The notes under the pieces: model-generated | Seen by the model: only the letters and a program-made list of their open reading frames with translations | Told to the model about the DNA's origin: nothing | The model's database searches: none | Shown here: in pieces, positions 36,552 through 49,523 of the stretch | Layout: each line of letters begins with the position of its first letter | Numbering within the stretch: the stretch's first letter is position 1 | Program-made: the position numbers and the translations under genes | Source of the DNA: Ipomoea triloba | Taxonomy: Eukaryota; Streptophyta; Magnoliopsida; Solanales; Convolvulaceae | DNA: 64,000 bases | Reading direction: 5' to 3' | Assembly (NCBI RefSeq): GCF_003576645.1 | Contig: NC_044917.1 | Coordinates: 238,212-302,211 of the forward strand

Positions 36552-37716
36552 GCTCTTTCATCAATATTATAAATAAATAAATAAAAGATTATATATAAAC
36601 TGAATGCATTTTATACATACCAACCCCAACTACTCTCCTCTGTATTGGCTGCTGTCATTGCGTAAATGTTCCAATCATCAGGCAATAATCCTTCAAACAT
36701 ACTCCCACTCTCGCATGCTTCTATATAGATAACCTGCATGCATGCATGCATTTATATATCATTACCATACAATTAATGCCTCAATCATCATTATATATAT
36801 ATTCTTTTTTTTTTAAATACTACTGATGACTCTATTACAATGCAGTATCTGTTCATAATTACCATCTTTTTATAGGTTCCAGCTTCATGTTTCTTCTTCA
36901 AAACAGCAATCAATTGATCGGCATAAAGATCTGAGCCGGATGGCATAGCTGCAAAATCAAAGACTTATAATAATTATATTATATGTTTCTAGCTAGCTTA
37001 GCATAGCTTGTTGCTAAATAATACGGATCGGAGTAGTATAAAATTATGAAATTGGATGAACATTAAGTGTACTGACCAACGTATCCAGGAGCTCCATGAT
37101 CGGCATAATAAATGAAGATGACATCTTTGTTTTTCGTGTTAAGTACTTTGCCACTTCCACCCACGACGGCGCTCTTGTTTCCCAGAAGCACTGCAAAAAA
37201 ATTGTCCGTGTTCACTTCTTCACCCGTGTAGTCCTTAGGCACCCCAGCATACACGTCGCTACCATTTGGACTATTAATTATCACTCCTTTTCTTGGATTT
37301 TCTTCATTATTTGCAATGTCATCGTACATGAAAACTATTATATTTTCATCCTTCAACCCTCCCTTTTTCAGAAGTTGATATGCATGGCAAACATCCGACT
37401 ACATCCACAAACATACATACATGCAATTCAATTAATTAATCCGCCCTGTTACGCTAATTAATAATAATATATTATATATAACAACCAGCTATATATTCAC
37501 CTGATGACGGTAATTCCAGTATTCATTTGAACCGGCCACAAGAACCGCCCATTTTGTGCCTCCGGAATTTTCATCTTCTCCGTCCTTGTCTACCGCCGAC
37601 CGGAGTATTGTGCTTAGCCGGTCAGTTGCAGCGCCACAAGGAGGAGGCTGTACCGCCACAACAAGCACCGCCAACACCAATATCACTTTCAATGTAATAG
37701 AGCTACTAACCCCCAT
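35318..37716 (-). CDS. VPE: Legumain / vacuolar processing enzyme (asparaginyl endopeptidase)
   Basis: A C13-family cysteine protease that cleaves after Asn/Asp in the vacuole; some relatives ligate peptides instead. Eight exons, in transcript order: 37716-37501, 37398-37077, 36948-36863, 36733-36621, 36493-36407, 36155-35882, 35761-35558 and 35467-35318; all are GT-AG and phase-consistent, giving 483 residues, near the usual 480-495. A signal peptide covers about residues 1-29. Catalytic residues are Asn64 ([12 protein letters not shown]), His173 (YYADHGAPG) and Cys215 (YIEACESGS). The C-terminal prodomain contains [10 protein letters not shown]. Oddities: Glu65 where Gly is usual, HGAPG where most plant enzymes have HGGPG, Trp246 in SWGWYCPG where Thr is usual, and a proline-rich insert (WVPPTNN...) in the activation region. 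The C-terminus is short, ending soon after ACDGHSAQ. A minus-strand TATA-like run lies near 37,800. Confidence 0.93.
36187..36240 (+). repeat. (AT)n microsatellite in a VPE intron
   Basis: Dinucleotide run in the intron between the exons at 36407-36493 and 35882-36155. Another lies at about 36,520-36,547. Confidence 0.85.
36807..36862 (-). mobile_element. Possible truncated SINE tail in a VPE intron
   Basis: A T-tract followed by AAATACTACTGATGACTCTA resembles the T-tract end of the SINE at 13,877-14,048 (TTAATACTACTAACTCTATT). Only the tail is present. A weak match. Confidence 0.3.
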
Positions 37717-38854
37717 TGAGGAATTCGATCGAATTAAAGCTAAGACACGTACTCGATCACAAAATATATTTCTTATTTGATCTCAGCTCAGCTCATGAAT
37801 ATATATATATGCAAAAAGGTTACCTGTTGCTGGAAACAGCTGCGGGCTAATCAAAGTGCCAATAATATTCCTAGTAGATATAGTTTATGGTTCGCTGTTT
37901 TAATTTCCTAGGTTTTTATCTATGTGCTTAATTCAAGAAATTAAATTGGGGTGTTTAGTAAATAATTGTTAGCTCATTGAGTTAGCGGGTTTGACTAGTT
38001 GATAGCATTAAATAATTGTTGAAAGATGTTTAATAAATTGGCATATAAAATAACTTCTCAAAAAGTTTATCCAAAAAGTTATTTTGAGCAACTTTTTTGA
38101 ATTTTAACATTTTAGAGCAATAAATTGTTATAAAAAGCTAATTAGTCAAATATAGTGACTATTTAATTAAGTCAAACAATTAATAATAATCAAATAAGCT
38201 AAAATTAGTTAATAAGGTAACTAAATAATGCCATTGTTTTGTGGGTATCCTAAACGTTTTCTTAGTGCACTGAAAACATTGGTTTTTTGCAAACTGATTT
38301 GATGAACTTCTCAAAGTGCGTGCGTGGGGTTTAGTTTCATTGTCAATTAACCTTTTTATTTCAACTAATTAATGAAATTTAAGGGCAAAGTTCTTGTGGT
38401 TTAGTAGCACTAGTTGACTCTTTTAGAAAGTAGCTATGATCAGTAGTATAAAAAAAAAAACAAAAAACTAATGGAATTTGAGTTGTGAAAGTCATCCGGT
38501 TACGGTAAGGACACAACACATTACGTACATTTTCGACAAACATGTTAACGTCTGATTCATAAAATGTGAATGATTAGTGCACGTACTCAAATTACATAAA
38601 ATACAAAGTAAAGAATCAATTAATTAGAAGTAAACACTTTTTGGGATAATAAAGTTATATTTGAGATGTAATGACGTATAACCATAATTCTTTATTTAGA
38701 ACAAACCTTGCGTGTGTTAGAGCATATTGTACCATAGACCAGGATTTATTTTGTATTGTAGACCTTAGTCCAAAATAACATCAGATTATGTTAGTTGTCA
38801 TATGCTATACCTTAATAGTTTGTCTTGAGAACACAAAACATGAAGTTACCAACA
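37717..38854. other. Intergenic, VPE promoter side
   Basis: AT-rich. Contains the VPE promoter, with a TATATATATAT run at 37,799-37,811. No further gene was recognised. Confidence 0.4.
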
Positions 38855-38862
38855 CATAATAT

Positions 38863-39270
38863 CAGTGTTGCAAAAATCCCGCCACTGATTAATCGGTGCC
38901 TAGCCGCTGGCCGTCCGCCTAGCGTATCACCATAATCGGTGGTCTAGGCGATCGACTAGGTCGCCTAGTCAGTCGATTAGTTATTGCTCCCTTCTTTTTA
39001 AAATGAGTTATTTCACTCAAAACGACATCGTTTTGAGCAAAATAACCCTAAATCGTTCAAACTCTAGATGTTTTTAGATTAATATTTAATATTTTAGTAT
39101 TAACAATTAAAGTTTTAAATAGTTCATAATTATCAAGTCTTAAAAATTTAAAAATTTAAACAAATTTTTAAAAAATAAAAAATACACAGGCGTCTAGGCG
39201 CCGATTAATCCCCGCCTAGGCACCCTAGATACTAGGCGTCCCCGAGCGCCTAGCGATTTTTTTAACCATG
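38863..39270. mobile_element. hAT-type MITE
   Basis: A 408-base element flanked by a perfect 8-base target duplication, CATAATAT, at 38855-38862 and 39271-39278. Its ends are CAGTGTTGCAAAAATC and, inverted, CATGGTTAAAAAAATC. Subterminal blocks of GCCTAG/CTAGGC-type repeats lie in inverted order. 8-base target duplications and CA-starting ends are typical of the hAT superfamily. There is no transposase. Confidence 0.82.
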
Positions 39271-39278
39271 CATAATAT

Positions 39279-40259
39279 GTTAAGTACATACACACAATAT
39301 GTTGTTAAAATATGATGTGTTTGTAGTTACCGGTCCTGATCCATGGTATAATAATTGGAGTGTTGGGGGACGGGTCAAAGTCAGGAGGTCCAGCAGAGTA
39401 GAAACTTTTATTTTTTATTTTTATTTTTATGGCGTCTTAGGAATGCTGTGCTGGCCAGCAAATATTTAGAAGACTATATCCAATTAGGCTTAAACTATGG
39501 TCAATTTTTCATTAGATTTTATAATTCATTTTCCTTTCCATTGTTTTAGATACATAGTCATATATATATGTGGGTCGCCGTTGGATAAGAATTGAAGCAA
39601 TACATTGGATAAATACATATGTGGGTAGCTGTTGGATAAGAATTGAAGCAATACACTAAGGCAACCTCACCTTAATTAATCGGGTAATTACAAAATTTAT
39701 ATTGACTTTTTATAAGAGGTATTTATTGAGACTATTCAGTTATAGACAACCTTATAGTCCTTTATTGACTAAGGTAAAAACTTGTGAACTGCTCAATAAT
39801 ACACACTTTATAATCCTCTACCACCTAGGGTTATAGATTGTAGTCTTTTACCAACTAGGGTCACTATGAAAGCAAAATGTTGGACCTACCAAAACATTAG
39901 ATGACGTGACATTGGTGAAAATGTATAGACGACACAATTTAACATAATTATCTCCGAGGAAGATAAGGATTCGGAAATGGGACTGAAGTAAATCACAGAA
40001 TGCTCAAAGGAAACTACAAAATCAGTACAACCCATTTCATGATGTACTACCTTAATTTAATTAGTCTACTAAGAACATACTATTAACCTGCAAAAAGGAG
40101 TCTATGAGGGTCACAGAAGCAAGAAAGAAAATGGTATCTATCTCTAATGTATGTAAAAACTCAGGCACTCATATGACATGTCCATCCCGCAGGAAGAGTG
40201 GGCAAAGGAGTTCGATTTTTTTTTTTTTACCATCTATTGTTCTAAGGAGCAGGAGCAAA
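39279..40259. other. Intergenic
   Basis: 3' flank of STT3. Two imperfect copies of a unit containing GTTGGATAAGAATTGAAGCA lie at about 39,568-39,655. TACCATCTATTGTT, the sequence covering the STT3 stop codon, occurs a second time 32 bases further downstream of the gene. No other gene was recognised. Confidence 0.4.
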
Positions 40260-43200
40260 CTACCATCTATTGTTGGGTGGCTTCACTTTGTAAATCCTGA
40301 CAATCCAATTTGATGTCGTGAATGCCTCTTCCAAGTACTCGAGCTTTATGTCCTTGTTTCCAATTTCAACTCCTCTTGCTCGGTCGTATCTATTATTAGA
40401 AGAAAAGGAGAATGCAATAAGTTAGAAACACAATTTGAAGAGAATGAAAAAAGTTGGAACCTTAATTTGCAGGTTGTATCTATCACAAGAAAAGGTAGGT
40501 AATGCAATGCAAAAGTTTTAAAGGTCATGTGGACGAGAAAGCAATAGTGATTTGATGAGGAGGAGGAGCTGAAAGCAAAGATGACTTCTGAGAACTAGAG
40601 AAGTATGCATTAAGAGTTACCCTGGAGGTTTGCCATATTCTGTTGTCAGCTCACCGAAGCGATAATAACAGAGCTTGTACCTAACCACAATCACAAGAGT
40701 ATAAAACAATCTGTTGTAGGAAACCAGATTTATATGGGGATAGAAGTAGGCAAACCTAATACAAAGCAATGAAATACTCCATTAAGTATTATATATAATC
40801 AAGGGGACAACTTACATTAGACAGTTCAACATCTTTGGCGCAGCACCTTTGTCAACACGATACTCCCCATTGACAAGATAATCTGGTTCCTTAATTACAG
40901 GAAACACTCCACCCCCAATCCTTACCATCCAAAGAAACCTGAATACAAATTTCATCCAATTTAAAGTGTAGGCATGTAGACATAAGAAATTGCAGGTAAG
41001 CAATGGAATGGGAGAAAATAAGAATTATGTAAAATAAATATGAAATGAAAATATGAACTATTCTTCATCAGCATAATCTGATTAACTGTTTTTCCTTAGC
41101 ATACAAAGAACTAATGTAAAAGCCTTGCAAACTAGGTCTGATCTTTTATAACATTCACACAGTATATAGGTCTATCCTTTACACCTAATGACCTAATAAA
41201 AAGTAACAGTTGTCCCAGAGCAGGCAGGTAATATATTGTAGCCACTTGCCCAGCCAAAACCAATGCATCAAGAAATTGAAATGGGTATTTTTGGAATACT
41301 CTCACTATATATTTTGACACTTCGAAGAACGTGTACACACACACACACACACATTTGACACTAGATAGCACCCTATCTGGACATGTTGAAAACACAAATC
41401 ACTTACTTGTTTATATCGTCAGATGAATACCCAGTGACACCTCCAAATACAACCAAAACATAATCTACATCCAAGGATCTCATTATGTCATATGCTTCAT
41501 CCTCATAAGATGACATTGCTCGTCCAACAGTTGCAATGTGTGTGTTGTTCCAGGTGTTGTTGTCAACAATTACAGTCCTGTTTCCCATTGCAGTGATCTG
41601 ATAACCATAATCCCACCAAGACATCACCTTAGCATCTTGAGGAGTGTTTTGTCTCAACCAAAAGTATGCTTCACGATAGTCATCAAAGATGATCCGATTT
41701 CCATGGGCGCCCCTTGCAGCTAAGACAATTGAGGGAGATGAATATGCCTCTGATGTCACCCAGGTACAATGGATTGCATATCTACTCAACAAATAAAAAG
41801 CACCAAGGAGCAAAGCAATTGCACCATTTCTTTGGTATGGCAGAGATAGATCAAGTGAAGCCTGTTAGAGGATTATACAAAATAACAATATGATAAGGGA
41901 ACTAATATTTCTGAATATGCATACCAGCAAAGAAAACTCAAAGCAAGATGCATAATTCACTTGAAAAGAGATGGAAGAGAGCAAACCACCCTAGGGATAC
42001 TATTAATCACTAATCAGCATGGAAGGTTAAATGATAGTCTCTGGTTGAGGGAGGTATATAGAGAACAAGAAATTTCAATAATACAAATAGAAGCGAAAAT
42101 AAAACTGTAGCATAAACCACAGAAATGCTGATAAAAGTGACATTAGCTAGAGAGAGAAGTCTATGGAGAAAATTCAGCAATACTAATTCAAGAAATTATC
42201 AAACTATAGTGTTACTAGTGCTGGATGTCACCTTAGATGAAGCCTTTCCACTGGCTGATCCTTTTCCAGAACCACCATGGGCAACTTTGGGTTTTGTCCT
42301 GACCAGCTGAGTCAAATTTTTTACAGTGGCAGAGACTGCAATTGCACTAATAAGGCATACAGCAGGTGTAGCAACAAGAATTAGACGAACCATGACTCCA
42401 GCAAAGTACATGCTAGTGAGACCATACATCACTATAAAAATTGTGGCATCCGATAGTCGTTTGAAGCAGAAATAGAGTCCAGCAGGGAAGAGTATAAGCA
42501 ATATATGGAAATCAAACATGAAAGATGACCACGCTGTAGGCTGATGTTCGGATACAGATGCAATTATAGGGATGTGGTCTTTTGCATAAGTTGGATCCAG
42601 GAGAGAGTAAAACCGACCAGTCCATGGAGAGATATATCCAGAAGCAGTTCCAACTCCAAGTGCAATGGCACCCAAACCAACTGCACTAGTCACTGTAATT
42701 CTCAGGAAAGCTTGAAACAACTTTTGATCATTCAATTGGTGCTTCACCCAATCCAAGAAGTAAAATACCTGCACAAAGATCAGACATTTGTAATACTCAT
42801 TAACACTAACTCAACCTAACATTTATGTAGATGAAGAAAAAGGCCAAGAATTACTGTTTCATTAGCATATAGAAAAGAAATACCAAGAATATATCCAGAA
42901 AGTGCATGATCAACGCCTAAGATGTTCTTAAGAAACTATCCAAACAAAGGGGAAAGAATTGATACCTGCACTAAGAAAAACACTCCCATCGCAGCCATAT
43001 GTTCTCCAGACTGTACGTGCTGAAAACCCACAAAACGAATCTGCATTGCAAGCAACATTCCTAAAATATACATGCAATTGTAAGCTACATATAGCCTCAT
43101 TGAGTATCTCCCAGTAATCAAGAGAACCAACACATAGAGTGGGATTAAATTAATGATGAAGACATAGCCACCCCAAGCTGAGACCATGTAGAAGTACCCA

Positions 43201-44436
43201 AAAGCTGAGGCAAGAGCCCAAGCAAGTGATCCTGTATTCACCGCCTTGACAAATAAATAGAAAGTAAGCAAAAGGGCAAAAATGGCAACCCCCTCATTAT
43301 CATATGACCCTGCCACAGACCGTGAGATGTAGCCCGGGCAAATAGCAATTAATGCTGCGGCTACAAGTCCAGCACCAGAATCCCATAATTCTTTTCCAAA
43401 GAAGTATGCCACAAGAGTGGTGTTGGAAGCAAAGAATGGTGCAAGCAGCACACAGACCTCACGAATGTGGACCGCAAACCTGCAAACATTCATGAAGTTT
43501 TTGGTAAGTTGTTTTCAAAACAAAATTAAGCATATATTGTAGCTAGTGTGTATTCCAATCTACCATATCACTAAATCATTTACTAGTCTTGATATTTTAT
43601 AGCCAACTAAGTAGAAAGTTCACACCTTTTACAGTGAAATGGCAAAAATAAAGAAAAACAAAACGCCAGAAATGATGATTATTATTTATTTTTTAAAATC
43701 TCATTTCTTTATCCTTGTCATTTCTTTTATTAACATTCAGCTGTATTTGATGAATAACATCCCTATAAAGTAAAAATGTTCACTTTTACTCTTAAACACA
43801 AACCCCTCATTTACTCTTCTTCCCTTTCAATTTCAGCTAATTGAAGTAGATCCCATTTTCTAAACTTTACATAAAGCTAAATTCGAATCAGAAATCCATG
43901 ATCAACAACCATATCTATGACGCCAATGCCACACTGTGGATCATACATCACGTGATTAGGAATCAGATGCTTTATCCAGATGTCAACATTATAAAAAAGA
44001 AACAAACTTGTGAACGTAAATGAGCCAAATTGGTACATTTTCAATACCTGAAGAACCTAATTGTCCAGTACATGAGGGCAGCGGTAACCATGAGGCCCGG
44101 GTAAAGCGTGCCGCCGATGATCCGACCGAGCGGGTACCAACTCTCGGAATCAAACCAGTTCCAGAACTCATAGAAGCCTTTCTCGGTGAGAAAGAGAGTG
44201 GTCCGGTAATTGAAGTAGGGATCGAACTCGTGGATCATGCTCTCGTACCTCAAAACGCTGAAGAGGCGCGTGATGAAGGCCAGAACGTACACCAAGCACA
44301 GGATCGTCACCCGTATCAGCACCTCCTGCTGCTTCGTCTTCAGCTTGAGGGACTTGAGGGCGGATTGCAGAGTCAGGGCGGGCGTGGCCGCCGGCAGATC
44401 CATTGCCGCCGTACCTTTCGCCTCTTTCGTCACCAT
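40260..44436 (-). CDS. STT3B: Oligosaccharyltransferase catalytic subunit STT3 (B type)
   Basis: Transfers the preassembled glycan from dolichol to Asn-X-Ser/Thr in the ER. Seven exons, in transcript order: 44436-44048, 43479-42966, 42768-42232, 41861-41407, 40938-40816, 40680-40621 and 40389-40260; all junctions are GT-AG and in phase, giving exactly 735 residues, the length I recall for Arabidopsis STT3B. Multiple membrane spans are present. Active-site motifs are in order: EFDPYFNYR with Asp72, DNE at 190-192, the SVSE loop at 372-375, and the acceptor-serine-binding WWDYGYQ starting at 562. The C-terminus KPPNNRW completes the protein. No defect is visible. The A/B choice rests on length and overall look, while membership of STT3 is certain. 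Confidence 0.95.
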
Positions 44437-46359
44437 TTAATTTAGATCTGGTAGAAATTGGCTGCGAATTCCTGAAAACCCTAACTCGACACTGAAACTA
44501 TACTCCGGAGTATTCAGCTACAACAGCATCAGTGGGAAGGGAAGATCCACATAACATTAGATTAGAAGAGGATCGTTGAAAATCAAAGCGAATTGACGAT
44601 AAAGAAGACTTTTACTGGAGTGTAGTACCAGTGTAGATTAGATTATTATTCATTTCTGCAGTCTGGATTTTAAGGCCCACTTCAACAAGCCCAGATGAGA
44701 TTACCAGGTTCAAGTCCATTGATCCATCAACTTTTGTTTCTTAGCCCTCTTAGCTTGTCCAATTGTCCATGGGTTCAACCTTTTACCTCATCCAATCCTC
44801 ATCTACCTCCCATTTAGATCAATCAAATACTTTAATTTACAAATTCTTACATTTTTTTTTCTCCATTTTTCTTTATAAGTTAGTATCCGTTATATATTTT
44901 GTCAATCTGAATCAATGCCCCCACCAGATTCAATTTTGCGACTACTCATTTAAAATGATAATTGAAGTGTCATCACACTATGTAGTAGTTGGCAATTCTG
45001 TATTTAGTATAAAGGACTTTTTTTTAATCAAACGAAAATGAAAATCTCAATAAAAAAATACAATCACCCATACGTGGTCCGGTGGTCGAGGAACACCAAA
45101 CTGATAATCCAGAAGAATCACAGGAAAACTGTCCATATACTTCTAATATAACTAGATGATATAGGTGAGTGATGAGCTACAAAAATGGAAGTCAATTAAG
45201 TTCCCACGGCGGCTGGGAGCTAATAATATTAATGGAAACCATATGTAAATGCATTTATTAGTAATAACTACAAACCATACGTTGTAAAATCAAAGTCAAC
45301 ATACATTTGGTCTTTCTAGAATTTTGATTTGAAGTTAGGTTAGTTGTTCTATCAAGGAGTGCTTGCTTTGAATTCCATCTTGATGGCCATATCTTTAGTT
45401 TTATTCCCTCCACATATATACTTTTCTTCATAAATTGACGTGTGTATAATATATAGTACTGTGCGTGTTTATAGGTTTAAATATCAGTAGATCAGAGATA
45501 CAGAAATGGTGATGAAGAGAGGAAACTTCCACATTATCCATCCATTCACAGCCTTATATATGTTGTCCTTTTCAATGTTAGTCACATTGTATGATACAAA
45601 CTCAAATATTGTCAATTAGTTATGGGGTCAGTCGTATTTATTAGGCTGCATGCGCAAAGACTTTGTATATATAGTCGTGTATATAAGAAAAGTAACCCTG
45701 GCCTAATAAAACTAAATTAAGTTATTTTTTTATTTACGGTAATGTCACAGTACAAATGCTATTCGAAAGTATATTTTGAATTAAGTATTTTAGTTGACAG
45801 AGAATCATAAGAAGATAAATCAATTTATGTTGGACATAGATGACATATTGATTCTGTATATTAGATACATAATATCATATAAAAATACAAATTATTTGAT
45901 TGGAAACAATAATGTGCGTGTATAATTGATAGCAATATAATGGATTAGTTAGCCTTAGCTTCACAGAAAGAGCAGCCTTAGCTTAATAAATTAATGTTCT
46001 AGAATTTGTCCCATAGGCCAAACTGCCACAGCATTTGGTGTGGAAATGGAGAAAAAAAACAAAAAGAATCTTTGACTGTCTAACGAAAACAAGGGAAAAG
46101 TTACAGGGCTTTATTATAAATTATATTAATATTAATTAATAACATGTACGTACAGTCCGCGCCGACCGTCAGGTTAAATATGCCCTTAATTCCGTCCTAG
46201 CTCCATTCACATGCACTAATTAAGCTTCTATTTTTCGCAACAATTTGATTCACCCGTGTCCCCAGAATTAGAATTATCTCATCTCAGTCTTCAGAGCCAG
46301 GGAAAAAACGACGAGAAAATTAAAAGCTTTATTTTTTTGTGACGATTCCATTATTGAAG
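44437..46359. other. Intergenic between divergent STT3 and GEM-like genes
   Basis: AT-rich. Holds both promoters. No clear element or third gene was recognised. Confidence 0.4.
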
Positions 46360-47387
46360 ATGAAGATCGATAATCATCATCAGTTTGAAGATCAGTTTTC
46401 TACAAGTCCTTCAATCATGGCGTCATCAGTAGAGACAATCTCAGAGAGACACTCTTCTTTCTCTCAAGATGATGATGATGATTCTATTTTTGTGAGTTCA
46501 GATGACAACTCCCCAAGCTTCAGAACGAGTATACATTTTTTTCTTTTTCTTTTCTGTATTTTCTGGAGATACTGTGACGAACACATACAGATCAAAAGAG
46601 CTGGAAAATTTATTTATTTATTTTGGATTATACAGATCAGGATGACTCTGCTATTGTTCCCCAAAAGAAGTTCAGGAGGAAGGTCCGGAGTTATGCTTAC
46701 AGAATCCGAGAGCATGGTAATTCTTTTTATCAAGATTTATTTTTATTTCTAACAGTAAATTTATTTATTAAGGCTTGAATTTCTCTTTAATTTCATCCAT
46801 TCCTTTCTTAATTAACATTTTACATTAAAATAAAAATGCAGTGAAGATGAGTCCGAGGTTGTCGGAGACAGTGAAAGGGAAATTGAGCCTGGGGGCAAAA
46901 ATAATAAAAGAAGGTGGAAGAAGACAAATGTTCAGGCACATATTTAACGTTAGCGACGAGGAGAAGTTGCTCAAGGCTTCGCAGTGCTACTTGTCAACCA
47001 CGGCCGGTCCTATCGCCGGAATTCTGTTTGTTTCTACGGAGAAAGTGGCGTTTTGCAGTGAACGACCCATCGTTCTTCCTTGTCCCACCGGCGGCGTCCT
47101 TAGAACACCATACAAGGTTCGTTAGTTCCAACTACTCCATCTTCTCTACCTACCTTTTTTCAATTTAATTATAACGTCAATAATCATAATTAAAGAATTG
47201 AATTAAGCAGGTTATTATTCCAGTGAAGAAGATTCAGCGAGCTAATCCAAGTGCGAACGTGGATAAACCATCTCAGAAGTACATTCAAGTAGTGACGAAA
47301 GACAATTTCGAGTTTTGGTTCATGGGATTCGTACGATATGAGAAGGCTTTTCTGAATTTGCAGAAGGCAATTTCGTCTATCAATTAA
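46360..47387 (+). CDS. GRAM-domain GEM-like protein
   Basis: A member of the plant GEM-like (GL2-expression-modulator-like) family, small GRAM-domain proteins linked to hormone response and membrane or phosphoinositide binding. Four exons: 46360-46528, 46636-46716, 46842-47116 and 47211-47387, giving 233 residues with phase-consistent GT-AG borders. The N-terminus is acidic and Ser-rich (DDDDDSIFVSSDDNS). The GRAM domain starts near residue 100, with RQMFRHIFNVSDEEKLLKAS, CYLSTTAGPIAGILFVSTEK and VAFCSERPI, and continues through IIPVKKIQRANPSAN to EFWFMGFVRYEKAFLNLQKA at the C-terminus. I used the ATG at 46360, as nothing in frame upstream supports an earlier start. Confidence 0.9.
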
Positions 47388-48832
47388 TCCTTTCTATTTA
47401 TGTTTAGCTTAGTTCTATATAGAGAGTTTGGGAAAAAACAAGTGTAAACATTTGAAAATTAAGCAGAGTGCCTAGGAATTTGGTGTGTACAAATTTTTTT
47501 TTTCCTTAAATTTATAAATGTCAATTTATCAACTCCCAACATTAGGAGTACATAACATTTATATTATATATATATTTTTTTGAAAACAACATTTATATTA
47601 TATAGTGCTTGGAGTTACTATACATGAATTCCAATTGATGACTGTTATCGATTTTAGCATTCTTATCTTTAGTTTTGTGACTTTTGTCCACTTGTTGGTA
47701 TTAAGGATGCTCCATAAATTATTTAGTTTTATTAAAGAACAACTTTTTGAAAACATGGGTTGAGCCAACGGAAAAATGTTGTTTTTGGTGAATTTCCTAG
47801 CATATTAAAGTTAGATAACTAGTTTCATGTAAAATATTACTATAGTAGAATGTGCAAAATTAGGGAATCATCAAATTCCATGTATATAAAATTTGATTTT
47901 TGGGCTGCCCACATCATTACCACTTTACCAGGCCATCAGAAAAGTTGGTAAAACATTTTTTTTTTAAATCTTTCCTTATCACGAATTGAAGTTTAATCGT
48001 ACATCAATATAAAGTGTTAAAGATCTTAAATGGAAATGTTAAAACTTTGTATGTCTAACTAAAACATTATATAGCGACCACAACTATTACAATTATATAT
48101 ATAGAGCTGAATTTATGCAATCGAATAGTGATTGTATATTTTTTTTTATCATCATATCCTAGCTAGACCAATTCATGGTATAAAAAAAATGTATGTATGT
48201 TGATCTCAAATCATGCAAGCTCCATGATCTATCGTAGTAACACTTAATATAGTCACAATGCAAGGCACATATGATATGATTGTGGGATAGTAGTTGATAA
48301 CAAGTAGTGGTGTAAGGATATGATATGATGACACATGGCTTGGCCGGAAATGATACTTGTGGGCAAAAAATCTTATCCAAGATTCACAGCATTTGATAGA
48401 AGGAAGCTCAATAATGAATGTGAACTCCATCCACTAGCAATTAGCTACTAGCTAGGTTAATATATATTTAAGCATATTCCTAGCTACTTTATCCATCCTG
48501 TCAGCATTATATTAGTTATGCATTGAAGAGTGTGAAACGGATTTCTATCGACAACACATGATCTTGAAGTTCATTTATAACTCCAGTTTTTGCCAGCAAG
48601 AAGAAAGCAAATCAGAGGGGCTACTTGCCTGCAAGCTTTTATTTTATTGTCTCCAAAAATTAAAGGAAAAGAGTTCAAATTAAGTTAAATTATCCAAAAA
48701 AACTATAATAATTAAACAACTGCTAAACCAAGATGGGTATAAAAAGGCAAAGGCGGCTAAGCCACATTCTTTGGCTAATCAATGGTGCAACAACTTTTTA
48801 TCATTATTATTTATTTCTATATACACAAGTAC

Positions 48833-48884
<52 letters not shown>

Positions 48885-48961
48885 CGATCTCTAAGTATAC
48901 ATACATACATGAATTCATCCGATCCATCCACGTACATATATTGTGATGTAAATTAAATATA
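47388..48961. other. Intergenic between convergent GEM-like and PSY genes
   Basis: AT-rich, with an (AT)n microsatellite at about 48,844-48,881. No gene was recognised. Confidence 0.4.
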
Positions 48962-49374
48962 TTAATCGTTACTTCCAGGAGGCTTTGGATCATGATGGGT
49001 GTTGGCACCAGTTCCTGAATAATCATTAATTATTGTCTCCATATTCATCCTTCCCCTTCCCAGCACCTCATCGTATCTTTTTTCTTCCAAAACACCTCCG
49101 CTCATCAGATCCATCAAAGCCTCATCTTCTTCAGCTGCCTTAATATTCTCGCTGCTAATTTCCTTTAGATTTCCTGTTCACCAAAGAATTGAACCAACTC
49201 ATCATGCATCATAAATAACCAAATTTAAACAATTTCATCAACACATATATATACAATCAAAGGGGCCGGGGGTTTTGATGAGTTAGTTTATTAATTACTT
49301 GAGGCAGCAAGTGCAGAAAGAAGAGTAGAAGAAACAACAAGGAAAAACACCAGCATCGTCTTGCAGATCTCCAT
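48962..49374 (-). CDS. PSY-type sulfated-tyrosine peptide precursor
   Basis: A 95-residue secreted precursor from two exons, 49374-49299 and 49173-48962, joined by a GT-AG intron that splits a codon. Residues 1-24 are a signal peptide (MEICKTMLVFFLVVSSTLLS...). A charged spacer follows, containing LMSGGVLEEKRYDEVLGRGR, and the C-terminus carries DYSGTGANTHHDPKPPG. This matches the plant PSY pattern of Asp-Tyr, then Ala-Asn, then His-x-Pro or His-Asp-Pro, where the tyrosine is sulfated by TPST and the cleaved peptide acts in growth and stress signalling. There is a minus-strand TATATATA about 140 bases upstream. The exons are too short to stand out as open frames. Exact maturation sites are unknown. 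Confidence 0.8.
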
Positions 49375-49506
49375 GGCAGGCCAGGCCTAGCTAGCTCCAG
49401 TTCAACATATGACTGAACAGAACAGAACAGAAGAGAAAAAAGTGTTTGTTTTTGTGTTGGTAATGACCTGGCTGGCTAGCTAGCTAAGGGATCACATGGC
49501 CGGATT

Positions 49507-49523
49507 GTGTATATATAGGGGAG
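49507..49523 (-). promoter_or_regulatory. TATA box of the PSY-type gene
   Basis: The minus strand reads CCTATATATACAC, about 140 bases before the start codon. Confidence 0.5.

Noticed and set aside
44020..44445. 141-codon plus-strand frame opposite the first STT3 exon
   Set aside because: It is antisense to a certain coding exon and has no recognisable features.
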